Of a stretch of DNA of 64,000 nt, positions 1 through 9,368 are shown in pieces (within the stretch, counting starts at the first letter, position 1; the number at the start of each line of letters is the position of its first letter). A program made the position numbers and the translations under genes. Source of the DNA: CAWGMT01 sp963823675 (lineage in GTDB: Bacteria > Planctomycetota > Planctomycetia > Isosphaerales > Isosphaeraceae); NCBI GenBank assembly GCA_963823675.1, contig CAWGMT010000025.1, forward strand, positions 248,001 to 312,000, given 5' to 3'. Under the pieces are notes generated by a model. It had not been told where the DNA came from. It worked only from the letters and a program-made list of their open reading frames with translations, and did not search any database.

Positions 1-626
1 CGCTTGGGCGAGGACATCGCACAGGGGGCAACCGTCCTCGGTGCCGGCCGCGTCCTCCGGCCGCAAGACCTGGGAGTGCTCAGCGCCCTGGGTCACGCCA
101 GGGTCCGCGTGGTCGGCCGGCCCCGTGTCGCGGCCCTCATCACAGGCGACGAACTGCTCGCCGCCGGATCGGAACCCCGCGGGGTTCAAGTCCCCGATAT
201 GAACTCCGTGATGATCGCGGCCCTGGTCAGACGGGATGGGGGTACCTGTGACGTCGCCGGACCAATCGTCCGCCGGCTGGCGGGACGACCACAGCATTGG
301 CCCTATCGCCGCCAGACGCTACCCCTGGGCGCAAGCTGACCTCGATTGTGGGCCGGGTCAACTACGCCCGCGTGCGGGTCCGCTCCGGCCAGGTCGAACC
401 GCTCGCAACCAGCGGAGCGTCGATCCTTTCGAGCGTTTCCCGCGCCGACGGGTTCGTCGTCATTCCGCCCGATCGCGAAGGCTATCCCGCAGGGGCCGAA
501 ATCGAGGTCTGGTACTACGACGAACAAGAACCGGACGCAGCGGCCCCCGGTCTCGAGCCCGGCACGCCCCGCGGGCCGGCCCACGATCAATCGACCCGCA
601 AGGAACACCAGACGCCCTTGGGGTGA
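1..626 (+). pseudogene. moeA: MoeA molybdopterin molybdenumtransferase, internally deleted and frameshifted
   Basis: MoeA inserts molybdenum into molybdopterin. The gene enters from the left edge. Frame 1 shows the MoeA middle region (GEDIAQGATVLGAG, then ALITGDELL and PDMNSVMIAALVRRDGG). It then jumps directly to the late segment (IVRRLAG, LPLGA), so roughly 100-130 residues covering most of the molybdopterin-binding core are missing. Near position 333 the frame changes: after LPLGA the family sequence continues in frame 3 as KLTSIVGRVNYARVRV and the C-terminal domain (VSRADGFVVIPPDREGYPAG). The loss of the core domain plus one missing base argues for a non-functional gene. A small gene on the other strand overlaps its tail. 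Confidence 0.8.
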
Positions 627-808
627 TACTGAGCATCCGACGGCCGCTGCTTCAGTTTCTCCCACTCGTCGGCAGTCCAGATCAGGAGCTTGGCCCGGTA
701 ACCATTGATCCGCCAGAACGCCACGTGCGAATCCGGCCCCGACTCAACATAGAGACGAAGAGTCGATCGCGGCGACGAGAACGATCGAGAGCGATAAGGT
801 ATCTGCAT
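587..808 (-). CDS. Conserved small hypothetical protein (73 aa)
   Basis: The protein has 73 residues, and no function is recognised. It has a tidy soluble composition with the motif LLIWTADEWEKL followed by RPSDAQYHP and GVWCSLRV, which I recall from planctomycete hypothetical proteins (memory only). The start at 808 is chosen because GGAGG lies about 9 bases upstream of this ATG; a longer reading frame extends upstream but lacks such a site. Its 3' end overlaps the tail of the broken moeA on the opposite strand by about 40 bases. Confidence 0.6.
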   Translation of the reverse strand: MQIPYRSRSFSSPRSTLRLYVESGPDSHVAFWRINGYRAKLLIWTADEWEKLKQRPSDAQYHPKGVWCSLRVD

Positions 809-1135
809 GCTTTTATCCTCCATAATACACATCGGGACTGTCTTGCCGATCCATCGGGCCGCCGCGACTATCAGCCTGCCCTCCATCCGTGCCCTCGATT
901 ATTGCCTAAAAAAACCGGTTGTCAAATATAAGACATTATGGTCCCAGAGAGAACCGAGCCCAGCGGATTCTGGTTCTGAAAATGCTATTTATAACTCGAT
1001 TGCTACTGTCCGGGGCCTGCATGCGTTCTTTAATTTGGCAGTTCTTTTGCAAGATTATTCCGGTCGGCGCGAGTTGATGGGCGTCACCGGGTGAAGTCGC
1101 GCACTTTCTTTCGACGTTCTATTCGGATGAGTCTC

Positions 1136-2047
1136 ATGAAACAGAGTGGGATGATTGTGACGGAGGGTTTGACGAAGTTTTATGGCCGCGTGGTTGCGGT
1201 CGATTCGCTCGCGATCGAGATTCGGCGGGGAGAAGTGTTTGGCCTATTGGGGCCCAATGGCTCGGGCAAGACGACGACGATCCGGCTCCTCTTGGGACTA
1301 TTGCGGCCGACGGCAGGCTGGGCCAAGGTTGGCGGATTTGACTGCTGGCGACAGAGCCTTGATGTGCGTCAACTGGTTTCGTACCTGCCCGGCGAGCTGC
1401 GGATGTACGGCTCGATGAGCGGGCTGGCCATGCTCAAGCTGCTCTGTGACTTGCGGCAAGGCGTGGGGCTCGACCGTGCCGTCGCGATCGCCGAGAGGGT
1501 CATGAAGCTGAATTTGCGGCGAGCCGTCAGGACCTACTCGACCGGCATGAAGCAGAAGCTGGCACTGGCGCAGGTTTTCGCCGATCCGGTGGAGGTCCTG
1601 ATCCTGGATGAGCCGACCTCGGCGCTCGACCCGTCAGCCCGATCGCTGGTGATCTCACTGGTTCAGGAAGCCCGAAACCTGGGACAGACTGTGGTTTTCT
1701 CCGGGCACGTGCTGGCGGAGGTCGAGCAGGTGGCCGACCGGGTTGCGATCATGCGGAGAGGCCGCTTGATGCACGTCGAAGACATGCACGCTCGCCGCAG
1801 CCTGCGGATGCTCTTGGTCCAGCTCCAGGACGGGCTGGAGCCGGCGCTCCCTGCCGAGCTCGAGCTCACCTTGCGCGAGCGAAACGGTCAAACACTGCTC
1901 CTGGAGCATCGCGGTGAGCTTTCCGCGTTGTTACGCTGGCTTGGTTCGGTCTCGATTCAGGACGTCGCCATCGGCACTGAAGACCTGCGCAGTCTTTATG
2001 ATCGCTTTCACGGGCCGAATGTTCCCGATGAGGAGGAAGTGGTATGA
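1136..2047 (+). CDS. ABC transporter ATP-binding protein
   Basis: This is the nucleotide-binding subunit of an ABC-2 type exporter, acting on the cytoplasmic side of the membrane. Walker A (GPNGSGKTT), the signature (YSTGMKQKLALAQ) and Walker B with D-loop (VLILDEPTSALDP) are all present, followed by the switch histidine (FSGHVLAEVEQ). The length of about 300 residues is normal. The start is uncertain: GTG 1091, ATG 1127, ATG 1136 and ATG 1151 are in frame, and I use 1136 because residues after it align with the family. The stop overlaps the start of the next permease gene as ATGA, so the two are probably translationally coupled. The substrate cannot be told. Confidence 0.9.
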   Translation: MKQSGMIVTEGLTKFYGRVVAVDSLAIEIRRGEVFGLLGPNGSGKTTTIRLLLGLLRPTAGWAKVGGFDCWRQSLDVRQLVSYLPGELRMYGSMSGLAMLKLLCDLRQGVGLDRAVAIAERVMKLNLRRAVRTYSTGMKQKLALAQVFADPVEVLILDEPTSALDPSARSLVISLVQEARNLGQTVVFSGHVLAEVEQVADRVAIMRRGRLMHVEDMHARRSLRMLLVQLQDGLEPALPAELELTLRERNGQTLLLEHRGELSALLRWLGSVSIQDVAIGTEDLRSLYDRFHGPNVPDEEEVV

Positions 2048-2879
2048 GGCCGTTCTGGGCGCTTCTTCGCAAGCAAGTCCATGAATCGCGCTGGACGCTC
2101 TTGCTTTCGGCCGCGGCGTTGTTCGGCCTGGGCTGGCTGCTCGTGTACTTCACATCGTTGGGTGAAGCGAGGCTGATCAGAGAAATCGAATCCGACTCCG
2201 GGAATTTCCGGATCCAGATGTTGCGCAACCTCGGCGTGGCGGAGCGGCCGTCGTCGATTTCCCTGATGATCGCCTCGTGGAATCACCCATTCGTGGTGCT
2301 CCTGGTGTCCATGTGGGCGATCGGTCGCGGTTCGGCGGCGGTGGCCGCGGAGGTCGAGCGCGGCACGCTCGACCTGATTCTCTGCGCCCGATCGCGCGCT
2401 GGGCGTATCTGGCGTCGCAGGTCATCATGGCGATTGTGGGACTCGCGATCCTTGCTTCAGGCCTCCTCCTGGGCGCGGCAGTCGCGGTCCATTACAACGC
2501 CTTTCGCGAGCCGCCCGACCCCTGGAAAATGGTCCGCCCGGCGATCAATCTCGCTTGCCTGGGACTGCCCATTTATGGATATACCCTGCTGGCTTCAGCG
2601 CTCGATCACGTCCGATGGCGTCCCACATCGATCGGCGCGTTCCTGACCTTGAGCAGCTTCATCGCATTTTTCGTCTCCATACATCCGGCCATTCAAGAGA
2701 TGAGCTGGAAGCCGTGGCTGGACCACATCTCGATCTTCAAGGCGTACAACCCGATTGAGCTGGTCACCAAGGGGGAATCCTTCGAATTCAACGTGGCGGT
2801 TCTCGCCGGTATCGGGGCGTCTTGCATCGTGCTCGCATTCGTGGCCTTCGCCTTCCGCGACTTGCCCGCGAACGGTTGA
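2044..2879 (+). CDS. ABC-2 type permease, frameshifted
   Basis: This is an integral membrane partner of the upstream ATPase. The first frame gives a typical ABC-2 permease N-terminus with a membrane helix (WTLLLSAAALFGLGW) and the cytoplasmic marker AAEVERGTLDLIL. Near 2385-2395 the family sequence moves to another frame (RPIARWAYLASQVIMAIVG) and continues through four further hydrophobic helices to 2879. The total length of 836 bases is one short of a multiple of three, as expected from a single missing base. The protein would be about 278 residues if repaired. It starts at the ATGA overlap with the ATPase gene, and its stop overlaps the TTG start of the next permease. Confidence 0.75.
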
Positions 2880-4645
2880 AGGCCGGCATCCAAAGCGGAG
2901 TCGCTGCCTTGCCCCTGGGCCCCGTTTTTCGCTGGGAAACCGCCGCAATCGCGCGGCGGAAACGCACCTACGTGATCCGCGGGATCTACGGCCTGGTCAT
3001 TCTGACGTGCTTTTCGTTGCCGCTCCTGGACACTACCGGCCTTTCCAGCGCCCGAGAGATTGAACACCGACAACTGGCCGCCGCCACGCAGGAATCTTTC
3101 GGTGCCATCCTGGCGGGACAAGCCCTGGCGCTGCTCCTGGTGACGCCGGCTCTCTTCGCCGGTGCGATCGCCCAGGAAGTCGAGCGCGGCAATCTCGTCT
3201 TGCTGCTCGCCAGCCCTGCTTCGAGCCTCGAAATCGTCCTCGGCAAGCTAGGCCCGCGCTTCGCCCAGGTCGTCCTGATGCTGGCTGTCGCCGTCCCTGT
3301 AATCGGTTTGCTCAGCCTCAACGGCGGAGTCAACGACAAGCTCGTGCTTCTGTGCAATGCTGTTCTGCTTTCCTCGGCATTCCTGATCGCGTCGGTCGCA
3401 ATGCTGATCTCGGTCATATCCGCCAGTCTTCGTCAGGCAGTGCTCTGGACCTACATCGCCGAAACCCTCTGGCTGGCGGCGCCGCCTCTCTTCGATGCGG
3501 CCGTCGCGCACGCCACTCCGAAAGTCAGCGAGTGGGCCGGCTTCTGCGGCGGGCTCTGCGCCATGACGAGCCCGGTCTCCGTCCTCGGCGAGCTTGGTAC
3601 CCTGCCCGCGACGATCGTGGGCGATTTCTTGAGGACGATGCTGGTGCAGGGTGGTCTCGGGGCGTTGTTCGTCGTCGTCGCAGCATCATTGCTGCGGCCA
3701 GTGGCCAGCGGAGCAGGACCGTTCGGCTGGCGGCTCGCTCCCGTGAACTTCCTCCTGAGCCGCAGGCGGCTACTGCCTCGCCCAGCGTGCGGCGACCGCC
3801 CCGTGCTCTGGAAGGAAATGCACGTCGCGCGCAGCCGGGTCCTGGCGCGGCTGTTTCTCACGCTCGCTGTTCTGGCCGTCCTGGTCCCGCTCGGCTGGGC
3901 AACGTGGCTCTTTGCCGTACCGGCTTTCCAGGAGGTCGCGGCCGGGGGGTATGGCTCGGCGAAACCGGCGGGAGCGCGCGAGGAGTTCAATATTTTCCTG
4001 CGTGTTACGCTCGTCAGTAGCTACATGTTACTGGCAATTGGATTGGCCATCTTCTGCGCCACCAGCATCACGAGCGAGAAGGAAAAGGATCGCTGGACCA
4101 GCCTGATCGCCACGCCGCTTTCCGCCCTGGAGATCGTGGGCCAGAAGATGATCGGAGCGTGCTGGCGGCTGCACTGGCTCGGACTGACTTACCTGGTTCT
4201 CCTGGCCCTGGGCGTGGCTGCGGGAGCAATTCACCCACTCGGTGGAATTCTCAGCGTGGTACAGTTTGTTGTCTTCCTGGGGTTCGTGGCCGGCCTGGGG
4301 ACGTATTTTTCGCTCCGCTCCAGGTCTTCGGTTCACGCGCTGGGCTGGACCTTCTTTGTGTTGTTCGTGATCAACGGCGGCTACCTGCTGGGTTGTGTTC
4401 TCGTGCGTAACGAGACGTCGCTCGTCTTCTTTCTCGCAACCCCCCTGCTGCATGGTCTCAGCTTCGCGACTTATCCTGAAGTCAACTGGTTCCTGAAGGG
4501 TGGCACGGGTATCGGAAATCCAACTGAGGTTGCGTGGCTCATCGTGGTGAATGTCCTCTTTTATGGGGTGTCCGCGGTTGTTCTGTGCTACAAATGTGTC
4601 GGTGCTTTCGAGAAGGACGCCGGCCGGCCCGCGCGTGATGCGTGA
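2876..4645 (+). CDS. ABC-2 type permease, large (double-unit) subunit
   Basis: This is a second membrane subunit of the ABC operon, about 589 residues. It contains two permease-like halves: each has a cytoplasmic element (IAQEVERGNLVLLLASPAS and TSEKEKDRWTSLIATPLS) followed by a run of hydrophobic helices, about twelve in all. I place the start at TTG 2876, which overlaps the TGA of the preceding gene; a longer in-frame ATG at 2822 would lie well inside that gene. The three genes 1136-4645 form a tightly packed operon, and the third gene probably partners the same ATPase. The exported substrate is unknown. Confidence 0.85.
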   Translation: MKAGIQSGVAALPLGPVFRWETAAIARRKRTYVIRGIYGLVILTCFSLPLLDTTGLSSAREIEHRQLAAATQESFGAILAGQALALLLVTPALFAGAIAQEVERGNLVLLLASPASSLEIVLGKLGPRFAQVVLMLAVAVPVIGLLSLNGGVNDKLVLLCNAVLLSSAFLIASVAMLISVISASLRQAVLWTYIAETLWLAAPPLFDAAVAHATPKVSEWAGFCGGLCAMTSPVSVLGELGTLPATIVGDFLRTMLVQGGLGALFVVVAASLLRPVASGAGPFGWRLAPVNFLLSRRRLLPRPACGDRPVLWKEMHVARSRVLARLFLTLAVLAVLVPLGWATWLFAVPAFQEVAAGGYGSAKPAGAREEFNIFLRVTLVSSYMLLAIGLAIFCATSITSEKEKDRWTSLIATPLSALEIVGQKMIGACWRLHWLGLTYLVLLALGVAAGAIHPLGGILSVVQFVVFLGFVAGLGTYFSLRSRSSVHALGWTFFVLFVINGGYLLGCVLVRNETSLVFFLATPLLHGLSFATYPEVNWFLKGGTGIGNPTEVAWLIVVNVLFYGVSAVVLCYKCVGAFEKDAGRPARDA

Positions 4646-4685
4646 TGCGTGATCGTGTCGTCAACGAATCGTCGAGGTCAAGCCA

Positions 4686-5964
4686 ATGCGGTTAGAATCG
4701 GCCTTTGGGATGGATACCTCGAGCATCAAATATGGGCCGGGTGTGACTCGCGAGGTCGGGCATGACATGACCCAGTTGGGGCCGCGCCGGGTCATGGTCG
4801 TGACCGATCCGCATGTCGGCGCAACCGAAACGTTGGCCTTGGTGCGCGAGGGTCTTCGATCCGCGGGGATCGAGGCGGTACTCTTCGAACGGGGTCCGGA
4901 TCGAGCCCACCGACGAGTCCTTCGAAGCCGCGATCGCGTTTGCTCTAGGAGGCCGCTTCGATGGCTACGTCGCCGTCGGCGGCGGGTCGAGCATCGATAC
5001 GGCCAAGGCCGCCAATCTCTACTCTACTTATCCGGCCGGCTTTCTGGCTTACGTCAATCCACCGATCGGGGAGGGTCGTCTGGTCCCAGGCCCGCTCAAG
5101 CCGCTGATCGCCGTGCCGACGACGGCCGGAACGGGCAGCGAGACGACCGGCGTGGCGATCTTTGACTACACGCCGTTGCATGCCAAGACGGGCATCGCCC
5201 ACCGGGCGCTCCGCCCGGCCCTGGGCTTGATCGACCCGGATAACACCCGGCGCTTGCCGCCCCAGGTCGCCGCCTGCTCGGGCCTGGACGTTTTGAGCCA
5301 TGCCTTGGAGTCGCTGACCGCCCTGCCCTACCACCGTCGTCCCGCGCCGGAACACCCGGGGTTGCGGCCGGCGTACCAGGGGTCGAATCCGATCAGCGAT
5401 GTCTGGGCCAGGCGTGCCATCGAGATCGTCGCCGCGTGCCTGGTCCGCGCCATGACCGACCCGTCGGACACGGAGGCGCGGGGGCAGATGCTTCTGGCGG
5501 CAACGTTCGCCGGCATCGGCTTCGGCAACGCGGGCGTACACCTGCCCCATGGGATGTCATACCCGGTCTCAGGCATGGTCCGTGACTTCGTTCCCGCGGG
5601 ATACCCTGTCAAGTACCCGTTGATTCCGCATGGCATGTCGGTCATCTTGAGCGCCCCCGCCGTCTTCCGGTTCACCGCAGGGGCCGATCCCGACCGGCAT
5701 CTCGAGGCCGCTCGATTGATGGGAGCGCACACGGGCGACGCCCGAGCCGAAGACGCGGGCGAGATCCTGGCCCAGGCGATCATCGGCCTCATGCGCCAGA
5801 CCGGCATGCCCAACGGGCTCGCGTCGGTGGGCTACGGGCCGCAGGATGTCGACGACCTGGTCGCCGGGACGATCGTGCAGCATCGGGTGACGAAGCTGTC
5901 ACCCCGGCCGGCCAGCGAGGCCGACTTGAAGCAATTGTTCTTGGACTCGATGGTACTCTGGTGA
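4686..5964 (+). CDS. Iron-containing alcohol dehydrogenase (hydroxyacid-oxoacid transhydrogenase-like), frameshifted
   Basis: This is a group III iron-type alcohol dehydrogenase. The N-terminus (MDTSSIKYGPGVTREVG) resembles the hydroxyacid-oxoacid transhydrogenase branch. The nucleotide-binding GGGSSIDTAKA and the TTAGTGSETTGVAIF block are present, with metal-site histidines in LSHALES, PHGMSYP and PHGMSVI. At about 4893, a run of four G carries one base too many: frame 1 ends in LFERG and the family sequence continues in another frame as VRIEPTDESFEAA. The total length is a multiple of three plus one, consistent with one inserted base. The repaired protein would have about 425 residues, normal for this branch. 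The exact substrate is inferred only from resemblance. Confidence 0.8.
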
Positions 5965-6058
5965 AACAACGAACCTGCACCGGTCTCCCGTGTCCTGTCC
6001 TGAGAAGTGACTCGGCGTGCACCTTACCGATCCAAAAGGAGAACCGGAGATTCGACCC

Positions 6059-6866
6059 ATGGGCTTACGCATCAGTCTTGTTGACGCGTTCACCGATCGA
6101 CGATTTGCGGGAAACCCCGCGGCTGTGTGTGTTCTGACCGAGCCCGCCGACGACCGGTGGATGCAGAATGTCGCTGCGGAGATGAATCTCTCGGAAACCG
6201 CCTTCGTCCGGCGGCTGGAAGCCGGCTCGAAGTTCAGCCTGCGCTGGTTCACGCCAAGTGTCGAGGTCAACCTTTGCGGCCATGCCACGCTTGCGACCGC
6301 TCACGTCTTGTGGGAGGATGGCCATCTGCCCACGGACGAAGCCGCCTTTTTCGAGACACGCAGCGGCTTGTTGACCGCTGAACCCACACCACATGGCATC
6401 GCGCTCGATTTTCCCAGCGAGCCCGTACAAAACGAGCTGGGCGCAGGCCCCGAGCGAGAGCTTTTGAATGCGGCCATCGATTGCCCGATCCGGTTCGCCG
6501 GCCGCAATCGCTTCGATCTCTTGGTCGAGCTCGAGACCGAGGCACAAGTCCGTGCCGTGAAACCAGACATCCGGCAACTGGAGCGCCTGCCGGTTCGCGG
6601 GGTGATCGTGACCAGCCGATGCGACGCCAATGAGTTTGAACTTCGTCTCGCGGTTTTTCGCGCCCCGCGTCGGGGTCGATGAAGACCCGGTGTGCGGCTC
6701 GGCGCATTGCTGCCTGGGTCCCTACTGGGCGGAACGTCTCAATCGTCGCGAGCTGGTCGGCCATCAAGTGTCGTGCCGCGGCGGGATCGTCCGCGTGCGC
6801 GTCAACGGCGCCCGCGTCGCCCTGATCGGCCAGGCAGTGACCGTGCTGCGCGGCGAGCTTGTCTGA
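6059..6866 (+). CDS. PhzF family isomerase/epimerase, frameshifted
   Basis: PhzF-like proteins are diaminopimelate-epimerase-fold isomerases acting on small metabolites. The N-terminus (LVDAFTDRRFAGNPAAVC) with NLSETAFV, the central CGHATLATAHVL and the C-terminal GVDEDPVCGSAHC are diagnostic. Near 6635-6645 an extra A shifts the frame: frame 2 gives NEFELRLAVF while the family reads FVSRFFAPRVGVDEDP in the other frame. The total length is a multiple of three plus one. The start at 6059 has GGAGA about ten bases upstream. The repaired length, about 269 residues, is normal. The gene follows the alcohol dehydrogenase on the same strand, but I see no functional link. Confidence 0.82.
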
Positions 6867-6924
6867 GCGCATCCGCAGAAATCTGTATGCTTGAGCAAAT
6901 CAATCGATGCAGAGGACGACGAGA

Positions 6925-8088
6925 ATGGCAACGCCGGATGATTTTTCTCTGGTGCGGCGCGGCCCCTCCTACCGCGTGGTGGAGCGGGTCGGGCTTGCAC
7001 ACCCGACCGCGCCCCGCCGGATGCTCAGGTCCTTGTTACTGATTATGGTCACCTGGGTTCCGCTCCTGCTCCTGGCATCAGCGGACGGACACGCAATCGG
7101 ACACAAGGTCGCGGTCCCCGTGCTCCGCAACCCCGTCATCTACAGTCGTTTCCTTTTCGTGGTGCCGCTCCTGGCGATTGCCGAGGTCTTAGTCGAGACG
7201 AGTCTCGGCGTCCAGGCGCGGCATTTGCTCGATTCGGGCGTCATTCCCGATCACGAGCGAGCTCGGTTCGAGTCGGCGAAATCCGAAGTGACCCGACTGC
7301 GAGATTCCGTGGTCGGGGAGGGGATTATCCTTATCCTGGCCGTGACGTGCTCGGTCGCGGTGCGGCTGGTCGTCCGGCTGGGATTGGGCGAAACGACCTG
7401 GGAGCGAGCCGGGACGGGCACCACGCTCGCCGGCTGGTGGTACGCCTTGGTAAGCCTGCCGATCTTGATTTTCTTGCTCCTGCGCTGGCTCTGGGTCTTT
7501 CTGCTCTGGGCCTGGTTCCTCTTCCGCGTCTCGCGGCTCGACCTTGAACTGACCCCCACACACCCCGACCACGTCGGAGGACTGGGAGCCTTGGGCTGGG
7601 GCTTGGCGAGCTTCGCAATCGTCCTCCTGGCCATTTCGGCGGTGCTATCGGGCGGCCTGGCCTACGAGATCGTCCACCGAGGCTCGTCCATCTCGGAGCT
7701 GAAATACCACGTGATCGTCTTCGTCGTTCTGGCGATAGCCATCATTCACGCCCCTTTGCTCGCCTTCAGCGGCCGATTGGCGCGGTGTCGGTTCCGGGGC
7801 CTGTTGGATTTTGGCACGTTGATCGGCCGTCACGATCGCGCGTTCGACAAGAAATGGATCGGCCGGCCCGACATCACTCCGGAAAACCTCCTCGGAAACC
7901 CGGACGTGCGTTCGCTCGCGGCCATCGCCGCCGTCTTCGAGCATGTCGATCGGATGCAGCTCATACCGTTTGACAAGAAGGCCCTGGCCGTGCTGATCGT
8001 CGCGGCCCTGATTCCCATGATTCCCTTGCTGGGCACCGCGGTCCCGCTGACCGAGATACTCTCGAAGCTCGCCGAGATGATGCTCTGA
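6925..8088 (+). CDS. Multi-spanning membrane protein, function unknown
   Basis: This is a 387-residue integral membrane protein with about seven hydrophobic helices (for example LLLIMVTWVPLLLLAS, FLFVVPLLAIAEVLVE, IILILAVTCSVAV). Between helices there are acidic or charged loops, including LELTPTHPDHVGGLG and a conserved-looking block IGRPDITPENLLGNPD near the C-terminus. No enzyme motif is seen, and I know this type only as a hypothetical membrane protein. The start at 6925 follows a GAGG-containing region; an upstream in-frame start at 6907 is possible. The inverted-repeat element at 8101-8190 lies directly downstream. Confidence 0.75.
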   Translation: MATPDDFSLVRRGPSYRVVERVGLAHPTAPRRMLRSLLLIMVTWVPLLLLASADGHAIGHKVAVPVLRNPVIYSRFLFVVPLLAIAEVLVETSLGVQARHLLDSGVIPDHERARFESAKSEVTRLRDSVVGEGIILILAVTCSVAVRLVVRLGLGETTWERAGTGTTLAGWWYALVSLPILIFLLLRWLWVFLLWAWFLFRVSRLDLELTPTHPDHVGGLGALGWGLASFAIVLLAISAVLSGGLAYEIVHRGSSISELKYHVIVFVVLAIAIIHAPLLAFSGRLARCRFRGLLDFGTLIGRHDRAFDKKWIGRPDITPENLLGNPDVRSLAAIAAVFEHVDRMQLIPFDKKALAVLIVAALIPMIPLLGTAVPLTEILSKLAEMML

Positions 8089-8100
8089 TCCGGGTGTCAA

Positions 8101-8189
8101 AAAGGTGTCAGGAACCGATTAAATCGGGCTGGCCGGCTTGAATCGGTTCCTGACACCTTTCAGGCTTGAATCGGTTCCTCACACCTTTC
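8101..8189. repeat. Inverted repeat plus third copy of a 20-base element (possible terminator)
   Basis: Positions 8101-8120 and 8141-8160 are perfect 20-base inverse copies (element begins AAAGGTGTCAGG) separated by 20 bases, able to form a strong hairpin. A third copy in the second orientation follows at about 8170-8189 with one mismatch. The element lies between the convergent membrane protein gene and the DUF202 gene, so it could act as a two-way terminator. Similar motifs occur as dispersed repeats in many genomes, which I recall but cannot check here. Confidence 0.7.
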
Positions 8190-8202
8190 AGGATCCTGAC
8201 CG

Positions 8203-8618
8203 CTAGCGCACAAACAAAGCCCAGAGTCCTGCCAGACCGAGGCCCGCGCACAGGATCGCCAGCGTGACGCTCAACGGCCACATCCACAGTTCCGGGGATT
8301 CTCCGCGCTTGAGTTTCCGCAGCGCAAGCCAGTGAGACACGGCGGCGAGCGCCATCGAGACGATCCCCAGGACAAGGAGTGCTGCGCCGCGCGGACCGCC
8401 CGATGATGGAGCCAGGCGACTTCCGAACCCGGTGATTCGATCTCGCGGGAACGGAAGAACGCCACCATGCCGAAGCCGAAGCTCGCCATGGTGAGCGCCG
8501 TTCTGATCCACGCGAGCGTCGTCCGGTCCAGGGCCAGTTTGGTGCGCGAAGTCGCCATTCTCGTTCGGTCGCGAGCGAGATCGGTGCGCGGGTCAGTCGT
8601 CGGTGTTTCGTCGATCAC
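8203..8618 (-). CDS. DUF202 family membrane protein, frameshifted
   Basis: This is a small DUF202 (YidH-like) inner membrane protein. The family N-terminal block is clear: RTKLALDRTTLAWIRTALTM followed by a helix ending in FGFGMVAFF. After about 8415 the frame changes, and the other frame continues with two more helices (LLVLGIVSMALAAVSHWLAL and VTLAILCAGLGLAGLWALF). The length, 416 bases, is one short of a multiple of three. The start is uncertain: a GTG at 8618 (VIDETPTTDPRTDL) or the internal ATG before ATSRTKLAL. The function of this family is unknown. Confidence 0.72.
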
Positions 8619-8764
8619 GACATTGTGTATCTGGAAACGAGCATTCCGCGTATTGGTTCGGCTCTCGGAATTCGCCGAATCGGTGCCGATCCTCAGTCTG
8701 GCACCTCGACCCACTGTTGTAAAGCCGTTGCGCAGGTAGCGAATGGCCCGGCGCGGGTGATCGC

Positions 8765-9368
8765 TCAGTCGTGACGTCGCTTTCTTTGTTTCCGCCGCAA
8801 CAGTTTTTCGAGGTCTCCCAGTATTTCTTGCGATCCAAGCGCATTCGCAAATTCGCGCACCCAGCGACGGATGTGTCGCACATTTAGGTTGCCCGTCCCG
8901 GCCAGTATGCCCTCGATGTCTGCCAAGTCGCGGGGACGATGAGCGACGGCCTTCATGACGATTAGATCTTCCGGCGTCGGCAGTGGGATCGTCAGGCGGC
9001 CAATTCGTTTTGAGACCTTCCGGGCGACGGCCTCCTCTTCGAAAGGCAGCGCACCGAATGATATGTCCGCGTCAATTTGGCTTGATTCATGGCGCAGCAA
9101 TAGAACGCGGGATTCCCTGGCAAACGCCATGGCGTCGGGAATGCGCGGCGCAAATCCGAACCGGGCGCCTTCAGCGACGAAATCCCCCCAACGCGTCTCG
9201 TCTAGCCACACAAGTCCGTCAACGTCTCTCGTCAGAACGCGGTCGTCCCAGGATGGACGCTGCCACGCCACCGATCACGATTCCGCGTACGCCTCCTGCA
9301 CGCCACCATCGGACGAGGTCATGGAGAGCCGATCGCAAGGGCGCCACAGGATCCGGTTCAGAGACCAT
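8765..9368 (-). CDS. Nucleotidyltransferase-like protein (possible toxin of a TA-like pair), frameshifted
   Basis: The N-terminal part, VIGGVAASILGRPR, matches the GG-containing start of nucleotidyltransferase/AbiEii-like folds, and TRDVDGLVWL supplies the acidic DxD metal motif. These two pieces lie in different frames, joined near 9245, so one base is probably missing or extra. The C-terminal part contains PEDLIVMKAVAHRPRDLAD, typical of these proteins. The start at 9368 overlaps the stop of the upstream 76-residue gene by 11 bases, as in two-gene toxin-antitoxin operons. The family assignment rests on motif resemblance; a toxin role is inference. Confidence 0.65.

Noticed and set aside
2385..2400. 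Programmed frameshift in the ABC permease
   Set aside because: No slippery heptamer or stimulatory hairpin was seen, and similar breaks occur in unrelated genes across the window, so an indel is simpler.
4640..4665. Repeated GCGTGAT units after the second permease
   Set aside because: A short microsatellite-like run at the stop codon with no sign of function.
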